Shown in pieces: positions 25,077 to 37,900 of a DNA stretch of 64,000 bases (within the stretch, counting starts at the first letter, position 1; every line of letters begins with the position of its first letter). The position numbers and the translations under genes were made by a program. Below the pieces are notes generated by a model, which was not told where the DNA came from, made no database searches, and saw only the letters and a list, made by a program, of their open reading frames with translations. Location: the NCBI RefSeq assembly GCF_026212465.1, contig NC_080055.1, positions 15,980,245 to 16,044,244 of the forward strand, read 5' to 3'. The stretch comes from Amaranthus tricolor (taxonomy: Eukaryota > Streptophyta > Magnoliopsida > Caryophyllales > Amaranthaceae).

Positions 25077-26680
25077 TGTAACAGACCCTGTTTCTTAATC
25101 TTAAATATTTTGAGAAATTCAATAATTGTTTCGTTTCATTATTTTCTTTTTAATGTCGTTCCGAATTTTATTCCAATCGTTCTTAAGTTCTTGATTTTCT
25201 TTTATATATAATTTATTTCTCATAAAATAAATTACCTAAATATTAAGTCTAGCTACATTACCTACCATAACTTAATCTTTTTATTTTCCTATATTAAACT
25301 ATGATTAAAAATAAAAATATATATAATAATAATAAAATTTTTTTTTAAAAAAAAACAGAAGAAAAGAAAAAAAAAGAAAAGAAAAAATATGTAAAAAAAA
25401 TCTGGGAGTTGGCGGCAAGCTAAGCTAGGTGGCATAATTTCCATTTGGTACTTATTTAGATGGCATTATTATAATTCAGTTCTTCTATTAATTTTTCTTG
25501 CCCATGAAGGAAAAAAAAATTAATTAAAATAACAAATAAAATCTTTAGCCTATTTATATCCAAAGCATACTGTGGGATTAAAAAAAAAAGAAGAGAAGGG
25601 ACAATCAAGAAAAAAAAAACAAAAAAAAAGAATATTACTATCAAATAAAAACTAATTCCTAAAAAAAAACACTAAAACCCCTAGAAAAATTCCTAAAAAT
25701 CCTCAAAAATTTCCTATATAGTATTTAGTGTTAATCATAGAAATTCAAGGGGAGGAAGCTAATTTTGAGGCTAAAAATTCTACAACAAAGGAAATTGATT
25801 AATAGTGAAATTATTAAAGGTATAAATTCTTACATATATATATTTGATATAAATCGTGTATTAATTTCATCAATTATAGTGAGTATAAATATTATTAGTA
25901 ATTTTTGCTAAAACAAACGCATAAAATAAGGAAATTCATAAATTGGGTTAAAAATATGTAATTATGGAAAAATTAATTTATTTTATTCTTACTGCATTTT
26001 CTTTTCATTTAAATAATTTTTTTGAAATTTTGTGATATTTTAATTTAAAGAAATAAATTAATAATCTAAATTGTTATAGTAGGCGAAAAGAAAGAAAAGT
26101 GAAAATAATAATTAAAACTATTTCATTTTGGTGAATAAGAATATACAACAACTCATTTAATAATAAGTTAATTTTTAAAATATTTCGTGTAAATTTTAAT
26201 CTTAAGGAAATTAATTATTCATGTACTAAATCTAAAACTAAGCTATTAAGAAGCTGATTAAATAAAATAAAATTTTATTTTCTAAAAATTTGGATAAAGG
26301 GGCTAGGATCTATAATAAACCCAATATGTCCTTTTTAAGATATTTTTAGTATTTATTTATGATGTAACTATTTATTTTCTCATTTATAATAAATAGACAC
26401 TTAAGAAATGTAATTACTAAGAAATTAATAAAGTTTAAATGAAAATTTATCTATAAATAAATATTAAAGACCCATTTTAGTTTTGATTTAGTTTAATAAT
26501 AATGATTATTTATATGTAAGATGTTATAAATTTATTTCTATTATATGTTATTGTGATGTTGCATTTATATGAAAACAGTAACATGATAATAAAAAGGCTT
26601 GATAGTAAGAAAATGTCGAACCATGCTTTCGGCATGTAATAAACGTGGGACGTGTTTTCCGGCACGTAAAATATGGCGAA

Positions 26681-28247
26681 TGATAGGTCGTTTATGTACT
26701 ATCAAACAAATCCTAATATGCAACTAGTATAGCAGTAGTTAGGGTCGAATCCACAGAGAACAACGTAGTAAATAATTATTTTCTGGCTACCAATTGATTC
26801 TAAGTAACACACAAATTTGGAGAATATATGTCTAAACTAACTAAATAACTAGAGCACAAACAATTAAATTAGAGAAGTAAATCGATGATACTAAAACATC
26901 TAGGGATAAACTTCCCCACTAGCATGATATGATGACAATGAGATCCTACTACCCTTACAAAAATCATAACCGAGTTCAATAGGACGAATACACCATTAAG
27001 AATACTAATAACTCCTTTAAGACTATTAGCTTCACTACCATACTATCAAACCTATTTTCATGGAATCAAGTATAGTAATGACATTGAGCACAATATTCTA
27101 TAAGATCCAACAATCAAATCTATCTATTTTCATGAAGATTATCAAGTCCTTGATCTAAAAGACAATTCATTCAACTCTAACTTTCGTTAACGAAGAATAA
27201 ATTGTTAACCACAATTTCCAAAGTTTCCATTGAAAAACGTAAGTTAACTAGCATAAGAGATCAAGCATGAACAAGGATTATTGCATAACAAAAGGGATTG
27301 GAACTCAATAATTCATCATCAAAATCATGGCTAGGGTTCCATCTAACCCTAGATTAAGAAACTACTCATACATATTAATTGCAACAAAACAAGAATTCAT
27401 TAAAAGAAACACGATTAAATATGATAACAAGAAAAGGGATAAAGAAATAGTACTTGAATTCGAATACCAAATGACGAACGAAAGTAAATGAAGTTACAAA
27501 GTTTCTTCCCCAAAGTGAAGAATTAACAGTCTCTCAAAAAACTGAGAAAAATTGTTAACCTCCCCGTTCTATTACATTCCCTAGTGATTAAATAAGAAAA
27601 CTGCACGGAAAACGGTTATTAAAGCAGGACCGGACCGGGTTTCTGACAGACCGGACCAAATTTCTGGAAGACCGGACCGGGTTTATGAAAGACCCGACCG
27701 GGTCCGTGTGCTGAGAATTTTCCAGAGAATAGAAATTGCAGGACCCGACCGGGTTTAAGCAAGACCCGACCGGGTCCGTGGGTTGATCATTCCAGCAAGT
27801 GATTTTAGACAAACCCGGCCGGGTTTAAGCTTGACCCGACCGGTTCCTGGGCTTGGATGCTTACGTTCTTATTTCTTGCTTGAAATCACCCGGGTATGAA
27901 AATACCCGCCCGGGCCTATCATCTTGTGCTTACTTTTCTTCATGAGAACGCAGTAAAAGTACAAACGAAACCCAACGGGACTAAAAGCATGTTCGAATGG
28001 GCCCGTGAGCTCACAAAAGTGTCGTAATGCGGTCTCGAACTCTGCCAAATCTCGAAGCACACATTCTAATGCTCAGGAGTGATTCGCTTCCAATACAAGA
28101 GTGGAGTAAAATGACCTGAAATAATCAAAGACACACAAAACTCCAACCAAGCGTAAAACCACATGGAAAATGCGAAATCACACATCAAAATGCCATAAAA
28201 ATGCAAGGGAAGGGAGCATAAAAGTATAGTATAAAGTGCACAGATCA
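26681..28247 (-). repeat. 3' LTR of element C (complete)
   Basis: 1567 bp, ending next to the minus-strand polypurine tract. It contains about eight copies of a motif of the type GACCGGACCGGGTTT or ACCCGACCGGGT at 27622-27915. No clear TATA box was identified. Confidence 0.85.
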
Positions 28248-28270
28248 AACTCCCCCAAGCCAAACCCTTG
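28248..28270 (-). other. Polypurine tract of element C
   Basis: On the minus strand it reads GGGTTTGGCTTGGGGGAGTT, immediately before the LTR. The core GGCTTGGGGGAGTTT is shared with D's tract at 43313-43328, supporting a common Athila ancestry. Confidence 0.8.
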
Positions 28271-28977
28271 CTTGTCCCCAAGCAAATGGACCGTCAAAGA
28301 AAAGTGGAGATCATATAGGTCAACAAAGTTCTTCCCCAAAGGTTTTCGAAATTCATTTAAAAGCAACTTCAAACGACTCGGCATTTAGGCACACTCAACA
28401 TCAATCCGGACTATCATAGCGCAATCAGGCTTTCACGATTCATCCAAAAGGTAACCAGTTAAGGCCATCGTAAACACATCATAAATCAAATGAGGAGGTA
28501 CTCACGGGGCAACTCACCACTCCATTGTCGATGAGTCTAGAACTCATTACACATACCGAAGTAGTGAAAATGACTACTTCCATTCCCCAACAGTGTTTTC
28601 CTCCCAACTCTCACTCTCATGTGTCTAGAAGGACAAAAAGTTCTCTCCAATGCAAACAACATTCTAAAGACTTTCACTTTAACTTTGCTATCATTCTCCT
28701 TCGAAATAGACTTCAACTACCAAGAGAATCAGTGAATAACGGGAGCAACGTTGGCTAAGGTTATTGGTCGTGCTAAAAGTATGAGACCTAGTAGGGACAG
28801 TAGGGAGTGAAATCTCTTTTCTCGCAACAACACACACTTCGAGCATGAACATCATATAACCAATCGTAAATAAACTTAACCAATGAAATTTCGAGCTTCT
28901 GAAAGAACAATATATTACCCCTTTTTATTTAATTTATAACTAAAAGCAAAAATCACATTCTTTTTGTTGTTTCTGTT

Positions 28978-29029
<52 letters not shown>

Positions 29030-29637
29030 AAAGAAATAATACTTGGGGGTGTCTATATACAGATGAGTTTAAAAGAAGCTCGAGATTTTACCATCATGGA
29101 TTAGTAACCACACCAATAACCTACATCAAACTTAAATAACCAATTCACTCCCTAAGGTGTAGGGGGGAAATTTTGGGATTGTAGAGCTTTAGTAATGCGG
29201 GTTGAAAGAAAAGGGGCTCAAGCTCAAGAGGGCTAAAACCTAAAGTCAAGTAGTGCAAGGTGGCTTTTTAGTCCATGTGGTTTCAAGTTAACATCTAAGC
29301 CTGAAAATCATTTTCAACAAGGTATATCTAGTCAAATTCTAGGAGGAGTAAAGCAAAGTCAAGATCAGTCTTGCCCCTAATGGGCGTCCTAACAGATAAT
29401 GCACACACATTTGAATAGGTTTACTCACTAGCTAACCTACTCATGCTCATGAGGCAATTAAATGCCACTTAACTGGTTCTCAAATTAGGAGTGTCTGCGG
29501 TTTGCCTCTGACATCCAAATAACAGTATCACATGCCAAAATACCACTCAAAACATTTTGCAAAATTCATTTTAGGGGAAAAGACAGTGTTATTCATATAC
29601 AGGGCATTCCAACAATTCTCATCAAGCCATAACACGT

Positions 29638-29668
<31 letters not shown>

Positions 29669-29807
29669 TATGCATGCGAGAAATAAAACCTAACTCTATA
29701 TGCCTATGCATGATAAAATTATGCTGAAAATGATAAAAATATGCAGTGGCATGATTGAGTGGAAAGTAATTATCCCCCCCAAGCCAGTCCAAGCACGGTC
29801 CTCAGTG

Positions 29808-29838
<31 letters not shown>

Positions 29839-29941
29839 GCATACAAATTACAAGGGAACTAAATTAGAATAACTCACAAACTTGGGTTGCCTCCCAATAA
29901 GCGCTTTCTTTATAGTCTATAGCTAGACTTCCTTCAACAAC
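28271..29941 (-). other. Untranslated region of element C between integrase and 3' LTR
   Basis: No coding sequence recognised. Includes T42 followed by A10 at 28981-29032 and further T runs near 29640 and 29810. Unlike D, there is no recognisable extra ORF after integrase. Confidence 0.6.
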
Positions 29942-30816
29942 TCAGTGGGAAGAAGGGAGGGAAAGGTTATAAGCCTGATTCCCTTGAATGGGTACTCCAG
30001 CTCGGTAATGTTTCAACCGTTGCCCATTCACCTTAAATGTACCGCTTTCCTCGCTCCAAACTTCTACGGAACCATAAGGGAAGACCTTGGTGACTTGAAA
30101 TGGTCCAGACCACCTGGATTTGAGTTTTCCCGGAAATAGCTTGAGACGGGAGTTAAACAATAGGACTAGTTCTCCTTCCTTGAATTCACGCCTTTGGATG
30201 TACTTGTCATGCCACTGTTTGGTTCTCTCCTTGTATAACTTAGAACTTTCATATGCATCAAGGCGAAGCTCATCTAACTCAGCAAGTTGTAACATTCTAT
30301 TCTCTCCCGAAGCATGCAAGGCAAAGTTGAGGGCCTTGATAGCCCAATAAGCGCGATGCTCAAGTTCAACGGGGAGATGGCAAGCTTTTCCGTACACCAA
30401 TCTATAGGGAGTGGTACCGATGGGAGTCTTGAAAGCAGTTCGGTACGCCCATAAAGCATCATCCAACTTGTTAGCCCAATCTTTCCTTGATCTTGCAACC
30501 GTTTTCTCTAGGATGGATTTGATTTCACGGTTAGAGATCTCTACCTGTCCACTAGTTTGGGGATGATATGACAATCCTACACGATGGTGCACACCATACT
30601 TTTTCAACATAGACTCGAACTTCTCTTCTATAAAATGTGACCCTCCATCGCTAATCAACACACGGGGTGTCCCAAAACGAAGGAAAATAACTCTCTTAAA
30701 GAACCGAGCTACTACTCTTGCATCATTAGTGGGGGTGGCAATGGCTTCCACCCAATTGGAAACATAGTCTACGGCAACCAAGATGTACTTGTTCCCGTAA
30801 GAAGAAGGAAAGGGTC
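29942..30816 (-). pseudogene. Integrase core and C-terminus of element C
   Basis: The open frame gives 279 residues (29942-30781, minus). Catalytic region: [34 protein letters not shown] (second Asp), [19 protein letters not shown] (catalytic Glu), then [20 protein letters not shown] and the C-terminal domain with [20 protein letters not shown]. It ends LSLPSSH at a stop. It is in a different frame from the upstream RNase H piece, consistent with loss of a single T in a T run at about 30846. Otherwise the sequence looks well preserved. Confidence 0.88.
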
Positions 30817-31935
30817 CTATAAAATCGACACCCCAAACATCAAAAACTCTACCTCAAGAATGCTATTCAAAGGCATTTCAGACCGCCTAGTTAAGTTTCC
30901 AGTACGCTGACAACGATCACACGATTGCACATACTCATGAACATCTTTGAACAATGTAGGCCAATAGAAACCGCAGTGAAGGATTTTTGCAGCAGTTTTA
31001 GTGGCACGACCTCCTGTGGGTAAATCATGACAATGGGCAATCACTGATGCTACCTCATCTTCCGGAATACATCTCCTAATGACCGTATCGGCACAATGCT
31101 TATACAGATTAGGGTCATCCCAATAATGCTTCTTTGCTTCATGGAGAAATTTCTTCTTTTGCTGGTAAGTGAGATCATGAGGTAAAATTTTATTAGCCAA
31201 AAAGTTGGCTATGTCGGCGTACCACGGTGCTTTGCCAAGTGAGATGGCAAAGAGATGATCATCTGGGAATAAGTCATCTATAGCAGGACCGTCATCAACA
31301 TTATCAAGAAGAAGGCGAGATAAATGATCGGCTACTACGTTTTCGGCCCCCTTTTTATCCTTAACTTCCAAATCGAACTCTTGAAGTAATAATACCCAAC
31401 GAATCAGTCGAGGTTTAGCATCTTTCTTAGTCATCAAATACCTCAATACCGCATGGTCTGTGTGCACAATCACTCTTGACCCAAGAAGGTAGGATCGAAA
31501 TTTCTCCACCGCAAACACTACCGCCAACAACTCTTTTTCAGTGGTAGCATAATTGAGTTGGGCGGCATCAAGTGTCTTACTGGCATAATAAATGGCATGG
31601 AGTTTGCCGTCTCTCCTTTGGCCCAGCACTGCCCCAACTGCAAAGTCACTTGCATCACACATTATCTCAAACGGCAGATTCCAATCCAGTGGTTGGATGA
31701 TTGGTGCAGAAATCAAAACTTGTTTTAACCTGTTAAAAGCTTCAATACAAGCATCAGAAAACACAAAGGGAGTATCTTTGGCCAAGAGCTCAGTTAATGG
31801 ACGAGCGATTTGAGAAAAATTCTTTATGAATCGGCGGTAAAAACCCGCATGCCCAAGGAAGCTACGAACCCCTTTTACAGAAGTGGGGGGTGGTAGTCGC
31901 TCAATCACATCAATTTTTGCTTTATCGACCTCAAT
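30817..31935 (-). pseudogene. RT end, RNase H and integrase zinc domain of element C
   Basis: 363 residues open from 31908; homologous sequence begins slightly upstream ([11 protein letters not shown]). It starts in the RT connection ([19 protein letters not shown]). RNase H follows with [44 protein letters not shown] and [10 protein letters not shown]. The HHCC integrase zinc finger is next (HCHDLPTGG...[10 protein letters not shown]). The RT polymerase motifs, including the DD active site, are missing because of the deletion. The frame ends just before the integrase core at a frameshift. Confidence 0.88.
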
Positions 31936-31950
31936 ACCTCAATCACATTA

Positions 31951-32895
31951 TCCATTGAAAAACGTAAGTTAACTAGCATAAGAGATCAAGCATGAACAAG
32001 GATTATTGCATAACAAAAAGGGATTGGAACTCAATAATTCATCATCAAAATCATGGCTAGGGTTCCATCTAACCCTAGATTAAGAAACTACTCACACATA
32101 TTAATTGCAACAAAACAAGAATTCATTAAAAGAAACATGATTAAAAATGATAACAAGAAAAGGGATAAAGAAATAGTACTTGAATTCGAATACCAAATGA
32201 CAAACGAAAGTAAATGAAGTTACAAAGTTTCTTCCCCAAAGTGAAGAATTAAAAGTCTCTCAAAAAACTGAGAAAAATTGTTAACCTCCCCGTTCTATTA
32301 CATTCCCTAGTGATTAAATAAGAAAACTGCATGGAAAACGGTTATTAAAGCAGGACCGGACCGGGTTTCTGACAGACCGGATCGGGTTTCTGGAAGACCG
32401 GACCGGGTTTATGAAAGACCCGACTGGGTCCGTGTGCTGAGAATTTTCCAGAGAATAGATATTGCAGGACCCGACCGGGTTTAAGCAAGACCCGACCGGG
32501 TCTTGGGCTTGGATGCTTACGTTCTTATTTCTTGCTTGAAATCACTCGGGTATCCGCCTGGGCCTATCATCTTGTGTTTACTTTTCTTCATGAGAACGCG
32601 GTAAAAGTACAAACGAAACCCAACGGGACTAAAAGCATGTCCGAATGGGCCCGTGAGCTCACAAAAGTGTCGTAATGCGGTCTCGAACTCTGCCAAATCT
32701 CGAAGCACACATTCTAATGCTCAAGAGTGATTCGCTTCCAATACAAGAGTGGAGTAAAATGACCTGAAATAATCAAAGACACACAAAACTCCAACCAAGT
32801 GTAAAACCACATGGAAAATGCGAAATCACACATCAAAATGCCATAAAAATGCAAGGGAAGGGAGCATAAAAGTATAGTATAAAGTGCACAGATCA
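31951..32895 (-). repeat. 5' LTR fragment of element C
   Basis: 945 bp matching 27226-28247, with an internal loss of part of the GACCGG motif array. The LTR end that would adjoin the primer-binding site is missing, replaced by the deletion junction at about 31950. Confidence 0.85.
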
Positions 32896-33503
32896 GCGAA
32901 CACAATAAGGTTATTTAACCTGACCTGTGGCTCGAGCAACATTGTACTGGAGGAGTGACGACTCTCACAAAGTTTTGGGTTTTTGTTTACCTCACCCTAA
33001 CAGGCCCTTACATATATCAAAGAAAGATCATATGTGTTGCATTCATTAAATAAGTAATCAGATTCCACACCCTAACACTCAAGCAAAAGTGTTAGTAAAT
33101 CATGCGCTGGTAGTCAAGCAGAAGGACCAGAAGTTTAATATATTTAAATAAATCTAATATAAAAAAATGAATTCCCTATAATACATAAGATACCCTGCAT
33201 ATTATTTATTGTGATACACTTATTTTTGCTTATTACTTATTGCCGTGCATATATTATCCATACTTGTATAATTGCGGTAAGTTTTTATACTCGGCTTATT
33301 AGCTAACCGATTTTCATCGGCTGTTCCCATATATCGGGAGCAGATGCTACAGGAGACTTTACATGAAGCTATTGAATTATCTATGTGATGTTAGGATATA
33401 GTATATATGTAATTTATATTATGGGTATGTAAAAACGATAGTTATGTATCAAAAAAAGATATAATATGTAAAATTTTATTTTAATGATTTAAGTTTTATT
33501 TGT

Positions 33504-34240
33504 TCCCATCAGAGTATGCAGCAACAAAATTATCATCAAGCCAACAAGTTAATGCAGTGTACAACCAAGGGAAGCCACCGTTCAATCCATACTCCAACAC
33601 TTATAATGAAGGTTGGAGGCATCACCCCAACTTTTCATATAAAAATCCCAATGCATCATTGAACCCATCATCATATCACCAACCTCCACCAAATAACCAA
33701 CAACCCCCAAGGTTTAAAAACTCCACCATAAAACTCACCGCAAAAATCAAATTTGGAGTCCATGATGGAGAACTTCATTACCACCCACTCCAAGATTAAT
33801 GCTGATACTTCTAGTTCCATCTAGCAGATTCAAGCACACAACAAAATTATTGATAATCAGATGGCACAGATGGCGCAACAATTAAGCGATCTTTCCAAAC
33901 CCATTGGACAGCTGCCAAGCAACACCGAGAAAAACCCCTCCGGGCATGTAAATACAGTCACACTAAGAAGCGGCACTACCTATAATCCTCCACCCATGGT
34001 TGTTGTTGAGAATGAAGAAGAAGAGGTGGTAATAGAGGAAGAAGCACCTGATGAGGGGGAAAAGGAGGAACAACCAGCACCTGCCCTAGAGAAGAGAAAG
34101 GAGTCCACAACTGATGTATATTTACCTCCTGTTCCTTTCCCACAGAGATTAGCGCGTCGCAGGCTTGAAGAAAAATATGGGAAGTTTTTATAAGTTCTTA
34201 ATAAGTTTGAAATAAACATTCCCTTCATAAATGCTATCAA
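33504..34240 (+). pseudogene. Athila gag, C-terminal part (element D)
   Basis: Continuation of the gag cut by element B. PSEYAATKLSSSQQVNAV leads into NPYSNTYNEGWRHHPNFSYK, a proline- and asparagine-rich stretch characteristic of Athila gag after the zinc knuckle. Then come MAQMAQQLSDLSKPIGQLPS and LRSGTTY, an acidic run of Glu residues, and VPFPQRLARRRLEEKYGKF. Stops and a frame change occur near 33797, 33826 and 34191. A short piece of the knuckle is missing at the junction. Confidence 0.82.
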
Positions 34241-35145
34241 GGAGATGCCTTCTTATGCAAAATTTCTAAAGGACGTATTATCTAACAAAAGGAAGCTGCA
34301 AGAAACAAGCGTAGAAACACTAAGAGGAGAATGCAACGCTATCTTAGAGTGCAAGGTGCCGAAAAAAGAAGCTGACCCCGGAAGTTTCACCATTCTAGTC
34401 AAATTTAGTGAAGTTTTGGTCAATGAAACACTTGCTGATTTGGAAGCTAGTGAGAGTATCATGCCTTTGTCTTTATGCAAGAGGATCAATGCGAAGATCA
34501 AGCCAACAAGGATGTCTTTGCAGCTAGCTGATAGATCAGTAAGGTTTGAGTTGGAGTTGTTGAAGATTTGTCAGTTCAAATAGAGAAGTTCTATGTCCCT
34601 TGTGATTTTGTGATTATGGATATTGTTGAAGATCATGTCAAACCTGTCATTCTTGGGAGAGATTTTTTGAATACAGCACGGGCTGTTTTTGATGTGTTTA
34701 ATGGCAAGCTTACATTGAACATCTTGGGGGAGGACGTTAAGTTTCATCTTCCATCAATGATGAAAGGACCTGCTGATGAATCACTGTGCAGAGCAGAAGT
34801 AGCAAGGGTTGAGATTATGCATCCACAGTATGATGACCCTTTGAGGTCAATCTTAGAAGGAGTTGAGGATGGAAGGTGCTTAGAAGACGCAAGTTTGAAG
34901 AAACTGTTAGATGAACCAGATTTCTATATGGAACAAATGATATAGACCGTTTTGGAGGCTTTTGTGACGATTAAACAGGAGAGATCCACGCCTCCTCAGG
35001 TAGATCTTAAACCCCTTCCCCCTTTATTAAAATATGCTTATTTAGGAGAAAATGTAACTTATTCAGTAATTGTTAATGCTGAATTAAATAATACCCAACT
35101 TGACCAATTGATTGCATTGATTCAAAATTTCAAGAGTTTCATAAG
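34241..35145 (+). pseudogene. Aspartic protease region and pol linker of element D
   Basis: Starts with MPSYAKFLKDVLSNKRKL, the conserved Athila block before protease. The active-site stretch reads LADLEASESIMPLS: catalytic Asp is kept, but the Gly of the usual D-[LST]-G-A motif is Glu. TRMSLQLADRSVRFE follows. A frame change near 34560-34580 leads to FYVPCDFVIMDIVEDH and the second block VKPVILGRDFLNTARAVFDV. The linker LDLKPLPPLLKYAYLGEN-like segment precedes RT. A TAG lies at 34943-34945. Interrupted at 35150 by the solo LTR. Confidence 0.82.
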
Positions 35146-35150
35146 GTATT

Positions 35151-36605
35151 TGATAAGTGCAATTATTTGCACTTATTCATATCATTTTATACTCCTTAAT
35201 GATGATTATTGTTAGTAATTTCGTGCTTATTTTGAAGATTTATGTTACTTTACTCATTTTGGTTATTCATATTGATTTTGAGCAGTTTAGATCATTTTTA
35301 AGCATGATTCTTATGATTTTAATGATGACGGAGTTTACTAAGGAGATTATTTCTCGTTTGAAGATGTTTTACAATGAAGATTGGCAAAAGAGTTGAAAAG
35401 CGTTTAAAATGCAAAAGTTTTGAAGTGAAATATTATATATGCTCACTCTTTTAGTCATAACTTTTGATAGACTTCAAGAGCTTTCCAACGGTATATTATA
35501 TGTCAAATTTTGACAACTGAGCAAGAAATGGCGACCATTTCAATTTGTTGTAATTTTTCAGCACAAAATGCCGACTCGGCTTTTTGCACAAAACGCCGAC
35601 TCGGCTTTTGTGTGAAAAAAGTTGTCGCCGAGTCGGTTGTGGGTTCTAAAAAAATCACTGCTTTGTTTCATCAAAAGCCGACTCCGCTTTGTGCTGCGTG
35701 CCATCAACCATCGACTCGGCTTTTTCTTCTATAATGCCAGCAGTTACGTTTTTGTTAGGAGATAGTATAAATAGAGTTAGCTTTTTTTAGGAAGTTACAT
35801 TTTTCTCTGGGTAGTTTTCCCTGAATTTCAGCACTTTTAGTTTTCATGTTCGTTGTTTAGGTTTTGGTGGAACACCATGGTTACTCTTTGATTCCTTGCA
35901 ATTTACAATTACGTTCTTCTCAAGATTTGTATGTTTTCATGTTTATTATTTCGTTGTTCAATGTTGTCTATCATTTACTGCATGTTCTTCATCATTATGC
36001 ATAGTGAGTAGTTTCCTTATCTAGGGTTAGGGCATAATCCTTAATTCAAAGCATGGGATAGTATTTTATCGATTGATTGTGTGTTAATTTGAGTCTATAA
36101 TTAAATCTATGCTTAATGAATCTCGATTTAAACATCTTTATTAACCTTTTCAATAAAACGGAAGTTTGAGATTAGGATTAATTTAGGATTAAAATATATT
36201 TAAGTTAAATTCCTTTTAGTTTAACCAATAGAACGGAAGTTTGAGGATTAACACTAGTTTGGTCTTAAAACGATATTAATCAATAGAGCGGAAGCTTGAG
36301 ATTAATTAGATCACGTTTAATTATGTCGATGACTCAGTTTCATACAATCATGAGAGTGATTGACCCCCATGTTAGAATTAGGTGACGCCCGACGCCCTAG
36401 AGCTTGTCATGTCATTGTTATCTCCATATCGTTTCTGTTTTTGCATTAGTTTATTTGCATTATAGTATTAGCTCTCAACCCATATCTATTTTATGATCCA
36501 TGTTTTGTAGTCATTAAGAAACCAAGTCGATTAACTCGCCTCCTTGTGTTCCACCCACAGCTACACGTCAACCGTGCACTTACGGTTATTAAAGTTTGCA
36601 CATCA
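35151..36605. repeat. Solo LTR inserted in pol of element D
   Basis: 1455 bp with TG...CA ends (TGATAAGTGC and TGCACATCA) and a 5-bp duplication GTATT (35146-35150, 36606-36610). The interrupted polyprotein resumes across the duplication (FKSFIRY then SIDDITGIS). There is no internal region, so this is probably what remained after LTR-LTR recombination. It carries a TATA box TATAAATA at 35766-35773 and upstream copies of GCCGACTCGGCTTTT at 35566-35730. The lineage is uncertain. Confidence 0.85.
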
Positions 36606-36610
36606 GTATT

Positions 36611-37336
36611 CAATAGATGATATCACTGGTATAAGTCCATCTTTTTGCATGCATAGAATATGTCTTGATAATGATCATGCCACATCTATAGAACCTCAAA
36701 GGAGACTGAATCCTAATATGAAAGATATTGTGAGAAAAGAGGTTTAGAAATTACCTGACGCAGGCATAATCTACCCTATCTCTGATAGTAGGTGGGTTAG
36801 CCCCGTACAGATAGTGCCCAAAAAGGGTGGCATGACTGTTATAAAAAATGATAAGGGTGAGTCAGTATCCACTAGAACAGTTACGGGTTGGAAAATGTGC
36901 ATAGATTACAGAAAATTGAATAAAGCAACCCGTAAAGATCATTTCCCTTTGCCTTTTATAGATCAGATGTTGGAATGTTTGGCAAACCATTCATATTTTT
37001 TCTATTTAGATGGATACTTTTGATTTTTCCAGATCCTTATCCATCCAAATGATCAAAAAAAAGACCACTTTTACTTGTCCCTATGGGACCTTTGCATATC
37101 GAAGGATGCCCTTCGTTCTCTGCAATGCCCTCGCCACGTTCCAACGATGCACGATAGCCATTTTCTCTGATTTTGTTGAGGATTTTATGGAAGTATTTAT
37201 GGATGATTTTTCTGTGTATGGAACATCTTTTGAAGCATGCTTAAGTAACCTCGAAAAGGTGCTCCATAGGTGTAAGGAGACCAACCTCACCCTAAACTGG
37301 GAAAAATGCCATTTTATGGTACAACAGGGGGGGTAG
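36611..37336 (+). pseudogene. Reverse transcriptase of element D
   Basis: Athila RT blocks: ISPSFCMHRI, RRLNPNMKDIVRKEV, DAGIIYPISDSRWVSPVQIV, PKKGGMTVIKNDKGES, TRTVTGWKMCIDYRKLN, ATRKDHFPLPFIDQML, then YGTFAYRRMPFVLCNALATF and the active site VFMDDFSVYG. Stops (TAG at 36745-36747; TGA at 37021-37023) and a frameshift around an A run near 37057-37063 break it. Changes within conserved blocks (FVLCNAL for FGLCNAP) also suggest long decay. Confidence 0.87.
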
Positions 37337-37900
37337 TGTTAGGTCATGTTATCTCCAACAGGGGCATTGAGGTAGATAAAGCGAAAGTAGAGGTCATAAA
37401 GCGTTTACCTCATCCTTCTAATGTTAAGGGAATAAAGAGTTTCCTTAGTCACGCTGGTTTTTACCAGAGGTTTATCAAGAATTTCTCTAAGATTGCTAGG
37501 CCTCTAACTGAGCTCCTCGCCAAAGATGCCCCGTTCCTGTTTACTAATGATTGTCATGAAGCTATTAACAGATTGAAACAGGCTCTTATCTCTACTCCTA
37601 TTATTCAACCGCCGGATTGGAACATCCCCTTTGAAATCATGTGTGATGCAAGTAGCTAAGCTGTAGGGGCTGTCTTAGGTCAAAGGAAGGATGGCAAGTT
37701 GCATGCCATCTATTATGCGAGTAAGACGTTGGATCCAGCTCAGATGAATTATGCAACAACAGAGAAAGAGCTTTTGGCAGTTGTATTTTCCATAGAGAAA
37801 TTTAGGCCTTAACTGTTAGATCAAAGGTGATCGTCCACACCGATCATGCAGCTTTGAGGTACTTGATTTCAAAGAAAGATACTAAGCCTTGCCTGATTGG
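37306..37900 (+). pseudogene. RT connection and RNase H of element D
   Basis: [40 protein letters not shown] and [10 protein letters not shown], then a TAA at 37657-37659. RNase H continues in frame with [20 protein letters not shown] and [19 protein letters not shown], followed by another stop at about 37810 and a frame change. HTDHA is recognisable near 37838. The order and wording parallel element C closely. Confidence 0.85.

Larger units (their letters stand above)
26681..32895 (-). mobile_element. Element C: truncated Athila-type retrotransposon, minus orientation
   Basis: Bounded by the 5-bp duplication GCGAA (26676-26680 and 32896-32900) with TG...CA ends (TGATAGG and AGATCA on the plus strand). 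The minus-strand order is LTR fragment (31951-32895), end of RT, RNase H, integrase, untranslated region, polypurine tract, then a full LTR (26681-28247). A deletion joining about 31950 removed part of the first LTR, the primer-binding site, gag, protease and the RT catalytic core. LTR copies differ by only a few bases in the first 220 aligned, so C is the youngest retrotransposon in the nest. Its protein sequences resemble those of D. Confidence 0.9.
25077..33503 (+). repeat. 3' LTR of element B (interrupted by element C, 3' end lost)
   Basis: Pieces 25077-26680 and 32896-33503 align with 10000-12573 and 15923-16024. The LTR continues through the empty CACTA site at 33402. The last 130 bp or so, present in the 5' LTR up to 16157, are missing; sequence switches to D's gag at about 33503 in a TTTGTT microhomology. 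The AT-array block of the 5' LTR is also absent. Confidence 0.85.
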
